Below are positions 1 to 11,848 of a stretch of 64,000 bases of DNA, one piece after another; the first letter of the stretch is position 1, and each line of letters begins with the position of its first letter. Source of the DNA: a bacterium (lineage in GTDB: Bacteria > Myxococcota_A > Bradymonadia > UBA7976 > UBA1532); the NCBI GenBank assembly GCA_030427205.1, contig JAUHXC010000004.1, positions 62,001 to 126,000 on the forward strand. The letters are read 5' to 3'. The notes beneath the pieces are model-generated. The model saw nothing but the letters and a program-made list of their open reading frames with translations. It did not search any database and was not told the origin of the DNA. Position numbers and translations under genes: made by a program.

Positions 1-17
1 ACTGCTACGCTGACCCC

Positions 18-1340
18 ATGAGCGATACCATCCGCACCGACTTCTTCGTCATCGGCGCCGGCGCGATGGGCCTGGCCTTCGCCGACGAGATCCTCGCCAG
101 CACCGACCTCGACGTCACCCTGGTCGACCGCCGCGCCGGGCCCGGCGGGCATTGGAACGACGCCTACGACTTCGTGCGCCTGCACCAGCCGGCGGCCTAC
201 TACGGGGTCAACTCGACGCCGCTGGGGCGCGGCGGCGACGACCTCGTCAACAAGCCCGAGCTGCTGGCCTACTTCCGCCGGGTGATCGACCGCTGGCGCG
301 GCCGGCTGCGCTTCATGCCGCAGACCGCGATGGGCTCCGACTGGCGCCTGCGCTCGTTGGTCAGCGACCAGAGCTGGATCGTCGAGACCACCCGGCCCAT
401 CGTCGACGCCAGCTTCTCCCGCATCCAGGTGCCCGCCACCCATCCGCCGAAGTACGCCGTCTCGCCCGAAGCCGCGCTGGTGCCCGTCGGCGGGCTGTGG
501 CGGCTCGCGCAGCGCCACAGGCGCTACGTGGTCATCGGCGCCGGCAAGACCGCCTTCGACGCGCTGATCTACCTGATGGATCACGGGGTCGACCCCGATC
601 GCATCACCTGGGTCATCAGCCGCGACTCCTGGCTCTACATGCGCGAGCTGCTGCAGCCCGCGGTCGCCGGACTGCGCCTGCTGGAGCAGGTGCGGGTCTT
701 CGGCGCCGCCGACTCGGTCCGGGCGGGCTTTCATACCCTCGAAGCCCGTGGCCAGCTGGCGCGCGTCGATCGCGACCGCGAGCCGACGATGTTCCGCTGC
801 GCCACCGTCGACCTGCGCGAGCTGGCGCTGCTGCGCCGGGTGAAAGACATCGTGCGCCTGGGCCGGGTGCAGCGGGTCGAGCCCGATCGGCTGGTGCTCG
901 ACGGCGGCGAGCGGCCCATCGCGCCGGGCGCGCTCTTCGTCGACTGCACCGCCGACGGCCTCGTGCGCCACCCGCCGACGCCGGTCTTCGCCGCCGACCG
1001 CATCACGCTGCAGCCGTTCTTCGTCTGCCAGCAGGTGATGAGCGCCGCCGCCGCCGCCGCGGTGTTCACCCACATCGACGACGATGCCGCGCGCAACCGG
1101 CTGACCGTGCCGGTGCCGCACCCCGATACCCCCGCGGACTACGTCGGCGCCGTCTCGCAGACCCTCGACAACCTCGTGCGCTGGATGGACGTGCCCTGGC
1201 TCGGCTGGTGGGCCGCCACCCGGCGGTTGAGCGCGAGCAGCCACATGACCCTGCGCGACAAGCTCGCCGTCGGCCTGGGCGTGCGCCGGGCGAAGGGCGA
1301 GATCCAGCGCGCGCTGACCGCGCTGGCCGGGCGGGGGTAG
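18..1340 (+). CDS. FAD/NAD(P)-binding oxidoreductase, monooxygenase-like
   Basis: The 440-aa protein opens with a Rossmann dinucleotide-binding loop (GAGAMG, residues 13-18) followed by an acidic end of beta-2 (TLVDRR), as expected for FAD. A second loop (VVIGAGKTAFDAL, about 171-183) fits NAD(P)H binding in the middle of the chain, the layout of flavin-containing monooxygenases. The segment GPGGHWNDAYDFVRLHQPA resembles the flavoprotein-monooxygenase region after the first loop. It is probably a cytoplasmic NAD(P)H-dependent flavin oxidoreductase; the substrate cannot be read. No Shine-Dalgarno is visible and only 17 bases precede the ATG, so a start upstream of the window is possible, but the FAD loop lies where it should for this start. 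The next gene faces it 9 bp away. Confidence 0.8.
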   Translation: MSDTIRTDFFVIGAGAMGLAFADEILASTDLDVTLVDRRAGPGGHWNDAYDFVRLHQPAAYYGVNSTPLGRGGDDLVNKPELLAYFRRVIDRWRGRLRFMPQTAMGSDWRLRSLVSDQSWIVETTRPIVDASFSRIQVPATHPPKYAVSPEAALVPVGGLWRLAQRHRRYVVIGAGKTAFDALIYLMDHGVDPDRITWVISRDSWLYMRELLQPAVAGLRLLEQVRVFGAADSVRAGFHTLEARGQLARVDRDREPTMFRCATVDLRELALLRRVKDIVRLGRVQRVEPDRLVLDGGERPIAPGALFVDCTADGLVRHPPTPVFAADRITLQPFFVCQQVMSAAAAAAVFTHIDDDAARNRLTVPVPHPDTPADYVGAVSQTLDNLVRWMDVPWLGWWAATRRLSASSHMTLRDKLAVGLGVRRAKGEIQRALTALAGRG

Positions 1341-1349
1341 GGCCGGGCG

Positions 1350-2441
1350 TCAGGCGCGCTCGATCGTGGCGTCGCGCGCCGGGGCGCCCATGATGATCTC
1401 GAGGATGGAGTTGCTGTCCTTGCCGAACGTCTCCGGCGTCTCGACGACGGCGAAGTCTCGCAGGCAGATGATCGATTCCCCCGCCACTTGCCCGATGACC
1501 TGGGGCGAGTGGGTTGTGACGACGAACTGCACGTTGGGGAAGGCATCGATCAGCGCGGGCAGGGCCGCCCGCTGCCATGCCGGGTGGAGGTGCAGCTCTA
1601 TGCCATCGATGAGGACGACCCCTGGCGCTTGAAGCGGATCGGCGGCCTCGGGGTTCGCCGCGGCGAGCCGGTGGGCGATCTCGCCGATCGTCAGCAGGAT
1701 GGTGCTCTCACCCTCGGAGAGGTGGTCGAGCGGCAGCGTCAGCCCGGCCTTCTCGATGACGAGCAGACCCGAGACCGGGACATGCTCGCCGACCCGGGTG
1801 ATGCGCAGCCGCTGGAAGTCCGCGCCCGGCAGCGCCGCCAGGAATCGGCCGACCGCTCGACGGACCGCCTGCAGGGCCGGTTCGCGGTAGTCCGCGCTGT
1901 CGGGTTGCGACAGCCGGATCTCGTTCTCCCGGCTCTCCATGTCGCGGAACCAGTCCAAGAAGCCCTTGAACAGGCTGACGCGGGGGTCGAGCGCCTCATA
2001 GGGATCGTGCACCGTGTCGATGCGGGCTGCGGCGGTCTCGAGGAACCGGTTGGGCGCCAGCGCGAGCAGGAGCGGGGGACGTTCGCCGACGTCGACCGGT
2101 GCCTCGGGGGACCAGCTCACCCGCTGGCTGCCACCCGCCTCGAAGTGGAACGACCACTCGAACGAACGCGCGTCAGAGATCAGGTCGACACGCGCGTCGA
2201 GCGCCGCTGTCCCGCGGCGAAGGAAAGGTCGGACGGTGTCTTCCTCGAAGTGGCCCTTCCACTCGGACTCGGAGATCTGCGTTCGGCGAACGAGGTCGAC
2301 CATCACCGCGCGCAGAATGCGGAGGATGCTGGACTTGCCGGCCCCGTTGGCCCCGATGAGCACGTTGAGCCGGGGATGCAGCGCCAGATCGAGCTTCTCG
2401 AAGCCCCGGTAGTTCTCCAGCACCAGCCGCTCGATCTTCAT
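1350..2441 (-). CDS. AAA family ATPase (RecF/OLD-like, AAA_15/AAA_21 type)
   Basis: A 363-aa stand-alone ATPase. It starts MKIERLVLENYRGFEKL, the usual opening of RecF/SMC-like AAA_15 proteins. Walker A is GANGAGKS (30-37), the ABC-type signature is LSEGES (241-246), Walker B is VVLIDGIELHLHP (275-287), and a switch histidine sits in TTHSPQVI (His311). In relatives the Walker B aspartate is followed by glutamate (LIDEIDLHLHP); here Asp279 is followed by Gly280, so the usual catalytic glutamate is absent, although Glu282 lies two residues on. No TOPRIM or nuclease domain follows. It begins 9 bp after the metH stop codon on the same strand and is probably cotranscribed with it. The role is unknown; DNA repair, defence or toxin-like functions are all seen in this broad family. 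Confidence 0.8.
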   Translation of the reverse strand: MKIERLVLENYRGFEKLDLALHPRLNVLIGANGAGKSSILRILRAVMVDLVRRTQISESEWKGHFEEDTVRPFLRRGTAALDARVDLISDARSFEWSFHFEAGGSQRVSWSPEAPVDVGERPPLLLALAPNRFLETAAARIDTVHDPYEALDPRVSLFKGFLDWFRDMESRENEIRLSQPDSADYREPALQAVRRAVGRFLAALPGADFQRLRITRVGEHVPVSGLLVIEKAGLTLPLDHLSEGESTILLTIGEIAHRLAAANPEAADPLQAPGVVLIDGIELHLHPAWQRAALPALIDAFPNVQFVVTTHSPQVIGQVAGESIICLRDFAVVETPETFGKDSNSILEIIMGAPARDATIERA

Positions 2442-2450
2442 GCCCCGACC

Positions 2451-6140
<3,690 letters not shown>

Positions 6141-6928
6141 GGGGCACCTCCGTCTCCGCGCGTACGCCGCAGCGGACCGATGAGACGGCTCGGATAACCC
6201 GCCGGTTGCGCCGATGGCAAGCGACAGCCGCGGGCGGCGGCGGATTGCTGATCGATCCCGGGCGACTTTCTGATCGGTCTCGGGCCGCTCGTGCCGCCGC
6301 TGTCGAGTCCGCGGACGAGCGCGACCGAAAGTCATCGACCGCCACCCGCTCGATTAGGCGGTGGGGCGTACGTGCTCAGTCTGCGGCTGTGCCCAGCTCT
6401 TCCGTCCCGCCGATCTACTACATCGAGATTTGCTCGCGCGGCGCGCGAATTACCGGAACCCACGCCGAAGCAGGTCGAGCGTGCAGCGCGAGACGCGACG
6501 GGCGGAGCCCGGAGCACGCGAGGCGAAGCCGAGCCGCCGAGCGCAGCGCAGGCATGCGGGCTGGCCCGCACGGGTCGGAGCAACGATGAGTGCGAGCGCA
6601 GCGAGTGCGAAGAGGCGCGGAGATCCCGCCCGAGCGCAGCGAGGGTGCCGGAGACGAGCACGGCAAACGCAAGCAACCATCCACGTTCCGAATCACCATG
6701 GCGTCACGACGAGCCACCGAGGCGCGTCACCCTCGACACGGCCGAAGCAGACCTTGGGTTGCAGGCGTCAGCCCGCGCTATGAGGAGGTGGCCCACCACA
6801 TCATGTCTGGCCCGTGCTCGGGCTTCGGCTGGTGGGGTAGAGGCGCCGCGTGCGAATGCCTCACCCGGCGACCGCAGCGTTGGTGCAACGGGACGGCGCC
6901 CGAAGCCGCCGCCCAGTTGCTCGGCGGC
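6141..6928. other. Long non-coding stretch with purine-rich quasi-repeats
   Basis: No convincing gene lies in these 788 bases. The first part is the metH leader. From about 6470 to 6680 the DNA is purine-rich on the plus strand and repetitive: GAGCGCAGC occurs at 6539-6547, and the longer GAGCGCAGCGAG at 6594-6605 and 6632-6643. A tight hairpin (TGCGGGC, two bases, GCCCGCA) sits at 6555-6570. Overlapping open frames on both strands have low-complexity Arg/Ala/Ser/Glu composition and no ribosome binding site. From about 6690 onward the sequence is non-repetitive, with no feature I recognise. Confidence 0.5.
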
Positions 6929-7387
6929 TCAGGCGGGCAGGTCGGTGGGCGAAGCCGTGGCGGTCCGGCTGGGAAGGGTGAGCTGCGCGATATCGGCCAA
7001 TGGCAGGCGGTCGGCCACCTCGACGAAACCGCCGTCATTGTCCAACGCTTCGACCTCGATGATGTCGTCCAAATAGACGTTGAGACGGGGCGGGAAGAGG
7101 GCTTTGTAGGCCGCGGGCAGCTTGGGGGGATGGCGCCGCGCCTTCGTGCGCTCCGCCGGGTCGTCCGACAGCAGCGAGTAGAACTCGTTCGGATTGAGCG
7201 CCGTGCACCGGCGCGCCCGCTCGCCGAGGATCCTGGTCCACCGGCAGGCTGTGCAAGGGCCGTCGCGGTGCCGTTCCACGGCCTGCCTGGCAGTGTGGCG
7301 ATGGTTTCGTGCGTGCGGATCGACGCGCATGTCGCTGTCGTCGCGGCGACACTTCGAGACGGGGTCGGGGGGTCGGCAGCGGGTCAT
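6929..7387 (-). CDS. Small hypothetical protein with Cys/His-rich N-terminal half
   Basis: A 152-aa protein of unrecognised family. The ATG is preceded by GAGAGGAG about 6-7 nt upstream, and a promoter-like pair lies further up. The N-terminal third is rich in Arg, His and Cys (GPCTACRW, then RRCTALNPNEF), which could form a metal site but matches no finger I know. The C-terminal half looks like a folded domain (FPPRLNVYLDDIIEVEALD, then FVEVADRLPLADIAQL). It is transcribed away from the XRE-like gene across an AT-richer intergenic region, at the edge of the accessory stretch. Confidence 0.55.
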   Translation of the reverse strand: MTRCRPPDPVSKCRRDDSDMRVDPHARNHRHTARQAVERHRDGPCTACRWTRILGERARRCTALNPNEFYSLLSDDPAERTKARRHPPKLPAAYKALFPPRLNVYLDDIIEVEALDNDGGFVEVADRLPLADIAQLTLPSRTATASPTDLPA

Positions 7388-7418
7388 CGGCGGCTCCTCT
7401 CAAGCTCGGGGTAGCGCC

Positions 7419-7448
7419 ATCGTAAGCCGATATTTCTGGGGTGTTCAA
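7419..7448 (-). promoter_or_regulatory. Candidate sigma-70 promoter of the small hypothetical gene
   Basis: On the minus strand a TTGAAC -35 (7443-7448) and a TACGAT -10 (7419-7424) are separated by 18 bp, about 30-35 bp upstream of the ATG at 7387. Each box matches consensus at 4 of 6 positions. Found by eye only. Confidence 0.35.
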
Positions 7449-7664
7449 GATGTTTGTTGATTTTTTTGCGGCGTGGTTGAGTCAGTTGTGGTTTTGATTG
7501 TCGTGTTTGGTCTAGCTGTTTAATTGTGTTGGGTCGTTTTGGCCGAAGCGGCTTGATACGTTGTGGTGTCTGGTATCGGCCGTATCATGTCAGTTGGATG
7601 TCGATCGCGTGGGTTTGTCGAACTCCCTTGATCGAGTGCACGGTTTGATTAATCATGTGGAGGG

Positions 7665-7693
7665 TTGACATGGCCGCCAATGGCGACTATGGA
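7665..7693 (+). promoter_or_regulatory. Candidate sigma-70 promoter with operator-like palindromes, XRE-like gene
   Basis: A perfect TTGACA -35 (7665-7670) is followed after 17 bp by TATGGA (7688-7693), about 40 bp before the ATG at 7733. The spacer holds an inverted repeat CGCCA-A-TGGCG (7675-7685), and a perfect palindrome TGATTAATCA lies just upstream (7646-7655). Either could be an operator, for instance for autoregulation by the XRE-like product; this is inference from position. Confidence 0.45.
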
Positions 7694-7732
7694 TCCGCCG
7701 CACTGACAGTGAATTGAGCAGATGAGGCTGGT

Positions 7733-8545
7733 ATGCAGTCGACAGTCGCCCGGATCGTCCGCCAGGCCATGGCGGATCACACCGCCCCTTCTGGCAGGGC
7801 GTTGAGCCAACATGCACTCGCCGAACTCGCGCAGGTTGGAAGGACGTTCGTCCAGCGCCTGATCGACGAGAGTACGCCGCCACCGAGGGCGCGGCGAGGC
7901 CGAAAGAACGCGCAATCCGATCGACGATATCACCGGATCGCGCAGGTTCTCGACCTTGGACCCGACTTCATCGAGCGGGCGTCTTGGGAGCAGGAGCAGG
8001 CCGACGAACTCGAGAAGAAGGCTTCGGAGGAAGCGACCGGCTGGATGATGCGATACGGACTGAACGAGCGCAGCTTCGGTCATCCCTGCGAGGCAAGCCT
8101 GATGGCGCTGCTGTCCCCCGTTCTGGATGCCCCGGACGGGCAGCAGCACATCGTGGCGCGATTCTGCGCCCTGGCGATCGCAGTTGCACAGCAGCAAAGG
8201 CGTTTCAAGCTCGTGACCAACGCCTTGGCGACCCCTGCGCTCGACGAGCCCGCAGCGCTCATGTCACTCGATGGCAGCCAGATGGCGAATGCCTTGGGGG
8301 CCGCCGATAGCATGCCAGCGGTGGCGGCGGCCCTAGGCCACCTGCCGTCGTCGAGGATAAGAGTGACTCACTGGCAAGACCGTGCCCAGGATCTGCGTCA
8401 CTGTGCGATGAAGGCCATGAGGCTCGACCTCGATACGTATACCGAACGGGAGCGGGTCATGAATTTGCTCTATGCCCTGGCGACGCAAGTAGAGCGTCGT
8501 AAGGCTCACCCCTTCGACCTCGTCGCCCAGGTTGTGGAGGAGTGA
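7733..8545 (+). CDS. XRE-like helix-turn-helix DNA-binding protein
   Basis: A 270-aa protein whose N-terminal part reads like an XRE/Cro helix-turn-helix. ALSQHALAELAQVGRTFVQR (about residues 23-42) has the LSQxxLAexxGVsrtxv pattern, and after a basic loop (RARRGRKN) RYHRIAQVLDLGPDF matches the closing riAkaLg helix. The remaining 200 residues are helical, with no known domain. GATGAGG lies about 6 nt before the ATG. It converges on the metallopeptidase gene, 128 bp apart. A DNA-binding protein beside a zinc peptidase recalls ImmR/ImmA and DdrO/IrrE switches, but size and arrangement differ, so a shared regulatory circuit is only a hypothesis. Confidence 0.6.
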   Translation: MQSTVARIVRQAMADHTAPSGRALSQHALAELAQVGRTFVQRLIDESTPPPRARRGRKNAQSDRRYHRIAQVLDLGPDFIERASWEQEQADELEKKASEEATGWMMRYGLNERSFGHPCEASLMALLSPVLDAPDGQQHIVARFCALAIAVAQQQRRFKLVTNALATPALDEPAALMSLDGSQMANALGAADSMPAVAAALGHLPSSRIRVTHWQDRAQDLRHCAMKAMRLDLDTYTERERVMNLLYALATQVERRKAHPFDLVAQVVEE

Positions 8546-8673
8546 CCCGGCGTGCTCGTCGGCATCGCGGCCGTGTATCGTAGAGCGCGGCCCACTCAGG
8601 AGTCAGATGCTTCGCAGCCGTCGCCAGCCGTCGCCCGAGCCGTCGTCCTCCGATGGCTCGGCTGCCGCCGCGC

Positions 8674-11600
8674 TCAGTGGGTAGAGGCTTCGGCTGGCGG
8701 TGACGCGTCGAGATACTCGGCCAGGATGTCGAAGCGGAGAGTCCTGCCCTCTTCGCACAGGCGATGCATGAGTTGCCACGTCGCCTGGGTGTACACATCT
8801 GGCGCACCCTCGGGGACCTTGAGCCCACCCCGGGGCTTGAGTCGCGTCAGCATGCTCGAATCCTCGTATCGCAGCCACCAGCGTCTGGAATCGGATGACG
8901 AGCGGATCTCCCTGAATCGAAGGAGATGCTGCCGGTATGCGTTGACGACGGGCGCGAGGGTCGACACCGAAGCCTGGGATGCACCGCCGGCTCCCAAGGC
9001 ACGCCGCGCGAGATAGATGGTGGATTCCATGTGGTCGAAGAGGTTGTCGAAGATCTCCTCCGATTCAAGATCACCTTCGAGGTCCCATAGCTTGCTCTCG
9101 AGGCCACCGATCAGGCGGCAGATATCGAGCCAGATGTTCTCGACGTCGCGTCGCTGATTGTTGGCGGACATCGCGACATCGATGACCAGATTGTGAGCGA
9201 TCTGGCGCGACATACCGAGCAGCTTGGACCGTGTCGAATGGTTCTGCGTGACCGCCCTCATATTGGGGCGGGAAGCCTCTCCGAGGGGCAACTCTTCACC
9301 GTATCCGGCTCGGCTTCTGGCGAGTTTGAGGCTCGCGTGCCCCTCTCGGCGCAGGTGGTCGACAAAGGCGACGAGATCGTCGAGGAACGAACGATAAGTG
9401 AGCGGCAGCGACAGCAGAGTCCGGTTGACGGTGAACGCGCGCATGATCAACTCGACCAGGATGCCGAACTGGCCGTTCTGCCAGTATCCCTGTGTTCGCT
9501 GGCGCTCGAAGATGAGCGAAGGGCCGTGGACGAACCAGAAGCGCCTGAGCGTCTCCTCGGGGTCGCCCGGTTGTCCGATCAACTGCGCGACGATGACGTC
9601 GGCTGCTACTTCTTCCAGTTGAAGGAAGCAGGCTGATAGCAGTTCGGCCGAGGGGAAGCCGAATCGTTGCAGGCTCCCGGCGACCTGCCGGTTCGATTCG
9701 GCGAAGTCCATCCGAATGGACGTCCAGGCGTCTCTTTCTCCGGCGGGCAAAGGCGGCCTCTCCGGGCAGACCGACGCTTCCCACTCTTCGAGGCTACAGG
9801 TCGCGAACAGGGCGTGGCCCATTTCGTGCACGTAGGTGGACCAGTGGAAGGGGTGGTGGAGAACCATGGACGATACGGTCAGGATGATGGGCCCGCTGGT
9901 GAGCGTGCGTACCGAGAATCCACCTCCAGCTGAGTCCAGCACCACGGTCGGATGGTCGATGTTCAACTCGCGGCGGATGGCGTCGGTGAAGACTAGGAAG
10001 GCATCGCGATAGGAGCGGTAGCCTGCGTGGGCCTCGAAAGCGATGGTGCCGCGAGGAGGGCGCAGCGGGTCATCACGCCGTGCCCGACTCGCCATCAACT
10101 CACTGGCGGCGCGATAGGCTTCTCTCAGCTCCTGAATGGTCGCCACTGGTCGATTCTCGAGCCTTCTGGGGGTCATCTGTCGGTCCGCGATGTCCTCTGC
10201 CATGCGAACGATCGCGGCCAGCAGTGGAAGAAGGTCAACGTAGCTGGCTGGGTCCTGTTCGAGGTAGTTGAGCACTGACGGAATCAGGTTGACCATGCCG
10301 TTGGTCAGCGGGTATGCGAGTCCGATCTTCTTTGATGCATCGAGCCAGCGGCGAAGCCATCCCTTCGGCGCGCCTTCGTCGGGGTCGCGCTCGATGTGGA
10401 ATTTTCGGCTCTCGGTCAATCGCTGCGCGAGACGACGCTCGAAGCCAGTGTCGGGGTGGCCGTCCGTACCGGCACCGATGGGCAGGTGGATGGCGATCTC
10501 CGTCACCACGTCGGCTTGTGCGTCGAGCACTTTCTTGACCGGTGTGTCCCGGAGGGTTACCTGGTCTGGTCCGGGCCCTGGCATACGCTGGTCGATCTTC
10601 GCCCTGAGTGGGGCGTCGAAGATCTCGATCACTGCACCGATGGTGAGTGTGCTCGCCGCCCCCGATGCAGGATAGAGAATGTCCGCCCGGCCGAAGAGGA
10701 CGGCGGCCCGACGCTCTTTCGTTGCGCTGGCGAATCTGGCCATGGCTCGGGTGTTGTACACGCGGTGCCGTCGAGTGAACGATGCGCTCTCTGCCGCGAG
10801 GTCATCGGGCGTCCAGTCGTTGGACGCGCCGTACAGTGCTACGGTGTCCAGGTCATCAGCGATCGCGGCTTCTGGATCGAGCCAGAGACCGACCAGGGTC
10901 GTCGAATGCGAGATCGTCGGGCTCGATGGCCAGCGGTCAGACTCGCTGCGGGTGACTTGCAGCAGCCGTTCGAGGCGTGAGCCCAAGGCACTCTGGTCCG
11001 GCGAGTCGAGGTGAGCCCCTGCTACCGTGCAGCTGCGCAAGACCCAACTGAGGACCGCTATCTGTTCGAGGCGCCTCGCCCGTACGAGCAGCACCACATC
11101 GACCGTATCGAGCCCGGTTACCGGTGAGACCAGGAGCGGTGGAAGGTCTCCACGATCGGCGCCGAGGTCACACGCGTCCAACTCCGACTCATAGGTTGTC
11201 CAGAGGTCGGACGTACCCAAGCTTCGGATCCACTTGCGAGCCAGTGTGCGTGAGCTCTGCTCTTGAGGATCTGTCTCGGCGCCGCCGAGCGGTGGTGTGC
11301 AGGCGACGACCAGGGTACTGAGTCGTAGGTAGTGGATGGAGACGAATGGACGCTTGGGGTCATGGCCCATCACAGTGTCGAGCGGTGCCAGGCACCAGTC
11401 TTTCGATTGCTCCGTGATGATTGCGTCAGTGCTGATATCGGCTGCCACGCCGAGCGAGCGTCGGAAGGCATGGACGCTACTGCCCGATACCTCGAAGAGG
11501 TTGGAGAGTTCTTTGAAGAATGAGACCTCCAGCAGGTCGGTTTCACCCAGAGACGCGACCAGCATTCGGTCCATCGGGTGACCTTTATCCCGACGCAACT

Positions 11601-11697
11601 CCGCTCGCTTGTGCAGGTCGTGCAGCACGGTCCGGTACTCGTTGAGAGGTACGCCGAACTCCGTGATCGAGCCGAGTTGCCGGTCTGCTGAATGCAT
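8674..11697 (-). CDS. Large unknown protein with gluzincin-type zinc metallopeptidase motif
   Basis: A 1007-aa protein of no family I recognise. The clear motif is HEMGH (residues 624-628) in YVHEMGHALF, the HExxH zinc-binding signature. About 70 residues later LEEVAADVIVA supplies the ExxAD pattern (Glu696, Asp700) that gives the third zinc ligand in gluzincins such as M48 peptidases. The conserved spacing suggests a real, probably active peptidase. The first 550 residues have no recognisable motif. No signal peptide or membrane helix is evident, so it is probably cytoplasmic. The RBS is weak for the ATG chosen; Met42 or Met45 would be alternative starts. Codon use is visibly less GC-biased than in the neighbouring metH, suggesting transfer. 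Confidence 0.7.
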   Translation of the reverse strand: MHSADRQLGSITEFGVPLNEYRTVLHDLHKRAELRRDKGHPMDRMLVASLGETDLLEVSFFKELSNLFEVSGSSVHAFRRSLGVAADISTDAIITEQSKDWCLAPLDTVMGHDPKRPFVSIHYLRLSTLVVACTPPLGGAETDPQEQSSRTLARKWIRSLGTSDLWTTYESELDACDLGADRGDLPPLLVSPVTGLDTVDVVLLVRARRLEQIAVLSWVLRSCTVAGAHLDSPDQSALGSRLERLLQVTRSESDRWPSSPTISHSTTLVGLWLDPEAAIADDLDTVALYGASNDWTPDDLAAESASFTRRHRVYNTRAMARFASATKERRAAVLFGRADILYPASGAASTLTIGAVIEIFDAPLRAKIDQRMPGPGPDQVTLRDTPVKKVLDAQADVVTEIAIHLPIGAGTDGHPDTGFERRLAQRLTESRKFHIERDPDEGAPKGWLRRWLDASKKIGLAYPLTNGMVNLIPSVLNYLEQDPASYVDLLPLLAAIVRMAEDIADRQMTPRRLENRPVATIQELREAYRAASELMASRARRDDPLRPPRGTIAFEAHAGYRSYRDAFLVFTDAIRRELNIDHPTVVLDSAGGGFSVRTLTSGPIILTVSSMVLHHPFHWSTYVHEMGHALFATCSLEEWEASVCPERPPLPAGERDAWTSIRMDFAESNRQVAGSLQRFGFPSAELLSACFLQLEEVAADVIVAQLIGQPGDPEETLRRFWFVHGPSLIFERQRTQGYWQNGQFGILVELIMRAFTVNRTLLSLPLTYRSFLDDLVAFVDHLRREGHASLKLARSRAGYGEELPLGEASRPNMRAVTQNHSTRSKLLGMSRQIAHNLVIDVAMSANNQRRDVENIWLDICRLIGGLESKLWDLEGDLESEEIFDNLFDHMESTIYLARRALGAGGASQASVSTLAPVVNAYRQHLLRFREIRSSSDSRRWWLRYEDSSMLTRLKPRGGLKVPEGAPDVYTQATWQLMHRLCEEGRTLRFDILAEYLDASPPAEASTH

Positions 11698-11728
11698 CGA
11701 GTGGCCTTGTTCGTGACTCCGATTCGAA

Positions 11729-11743
11729 GGGTAGAACCTACCC
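11729..11743. promoter_or_regulatory. Operator-like inverted repeat upstream of the metallopeptidase gene
   Basis: A perfect 6-bp inverted repeat GGGTAG-AAC-CTACCC lies 31 bp upstream of the metallopeptidase start codon at 11697. It has no T-run, so a protein-binding site is likelier than a terminator. Confidence 0.3.
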
Positions 11744-11770
11744 CGTCTCCTCCTTATGCGGCTGATCGGG

Positions 11771-11798
11771 AAAAATCAAGGCATGCTGAATTCATGCC
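11771..11798 (-). terminator. Rho-independent terminator after pncA
   Basis: On the minus strand GGCATG-AATTCAG-CATGCC forms a 6-bp stem with a 7-nt loop, followed directly by TTGATTTTT. It lies about 50 bp after the pncA stop codon and before the next minus-strand gene. The stem is short. Confidence 0.45.
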
Positions 11799-11848
11799 GA
11801 CATGGTGCGCATGCTCGCGCTTCGACCTCGGTTGAGCCGACGCGCGCG

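Larger units (their letters stand above)
7388..7732. other. AT-rich divergent intergenic region
   Basis: These 345 bases are clearly poorer in GC than the surrounding genome, with runs such as TTGATTTTTTTGCGG at 7458-7472. The region separates the minus-strand small gene from the plus-strand XRE-like gene and carries a candidate promoter for each (listed separately) plus short palindromes. No small ORF with a ribosome binding site was found. The composition suggests recent acquisition. Confidence 0.5.

Noticed and set aside
6141..6300. Possible cobalamin or SAM/SAH riboswitch upstream of metH
   Set aside because: No conserved riboswitch core could be matched by eye; a covariance-model search would settle it.
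6291..7076. Several overlapping open frames in the region before the small hypothetical gene
   Set aside because: No RBS, biased repetitive composition, and overlaps among all frames; treated as non-coding.
6929..11697. Prophage or integrative element with integrase
   Set aside because: Despite island-like composition, no integrase, transposase, tRNA or flanking direct repeats were found by eye.
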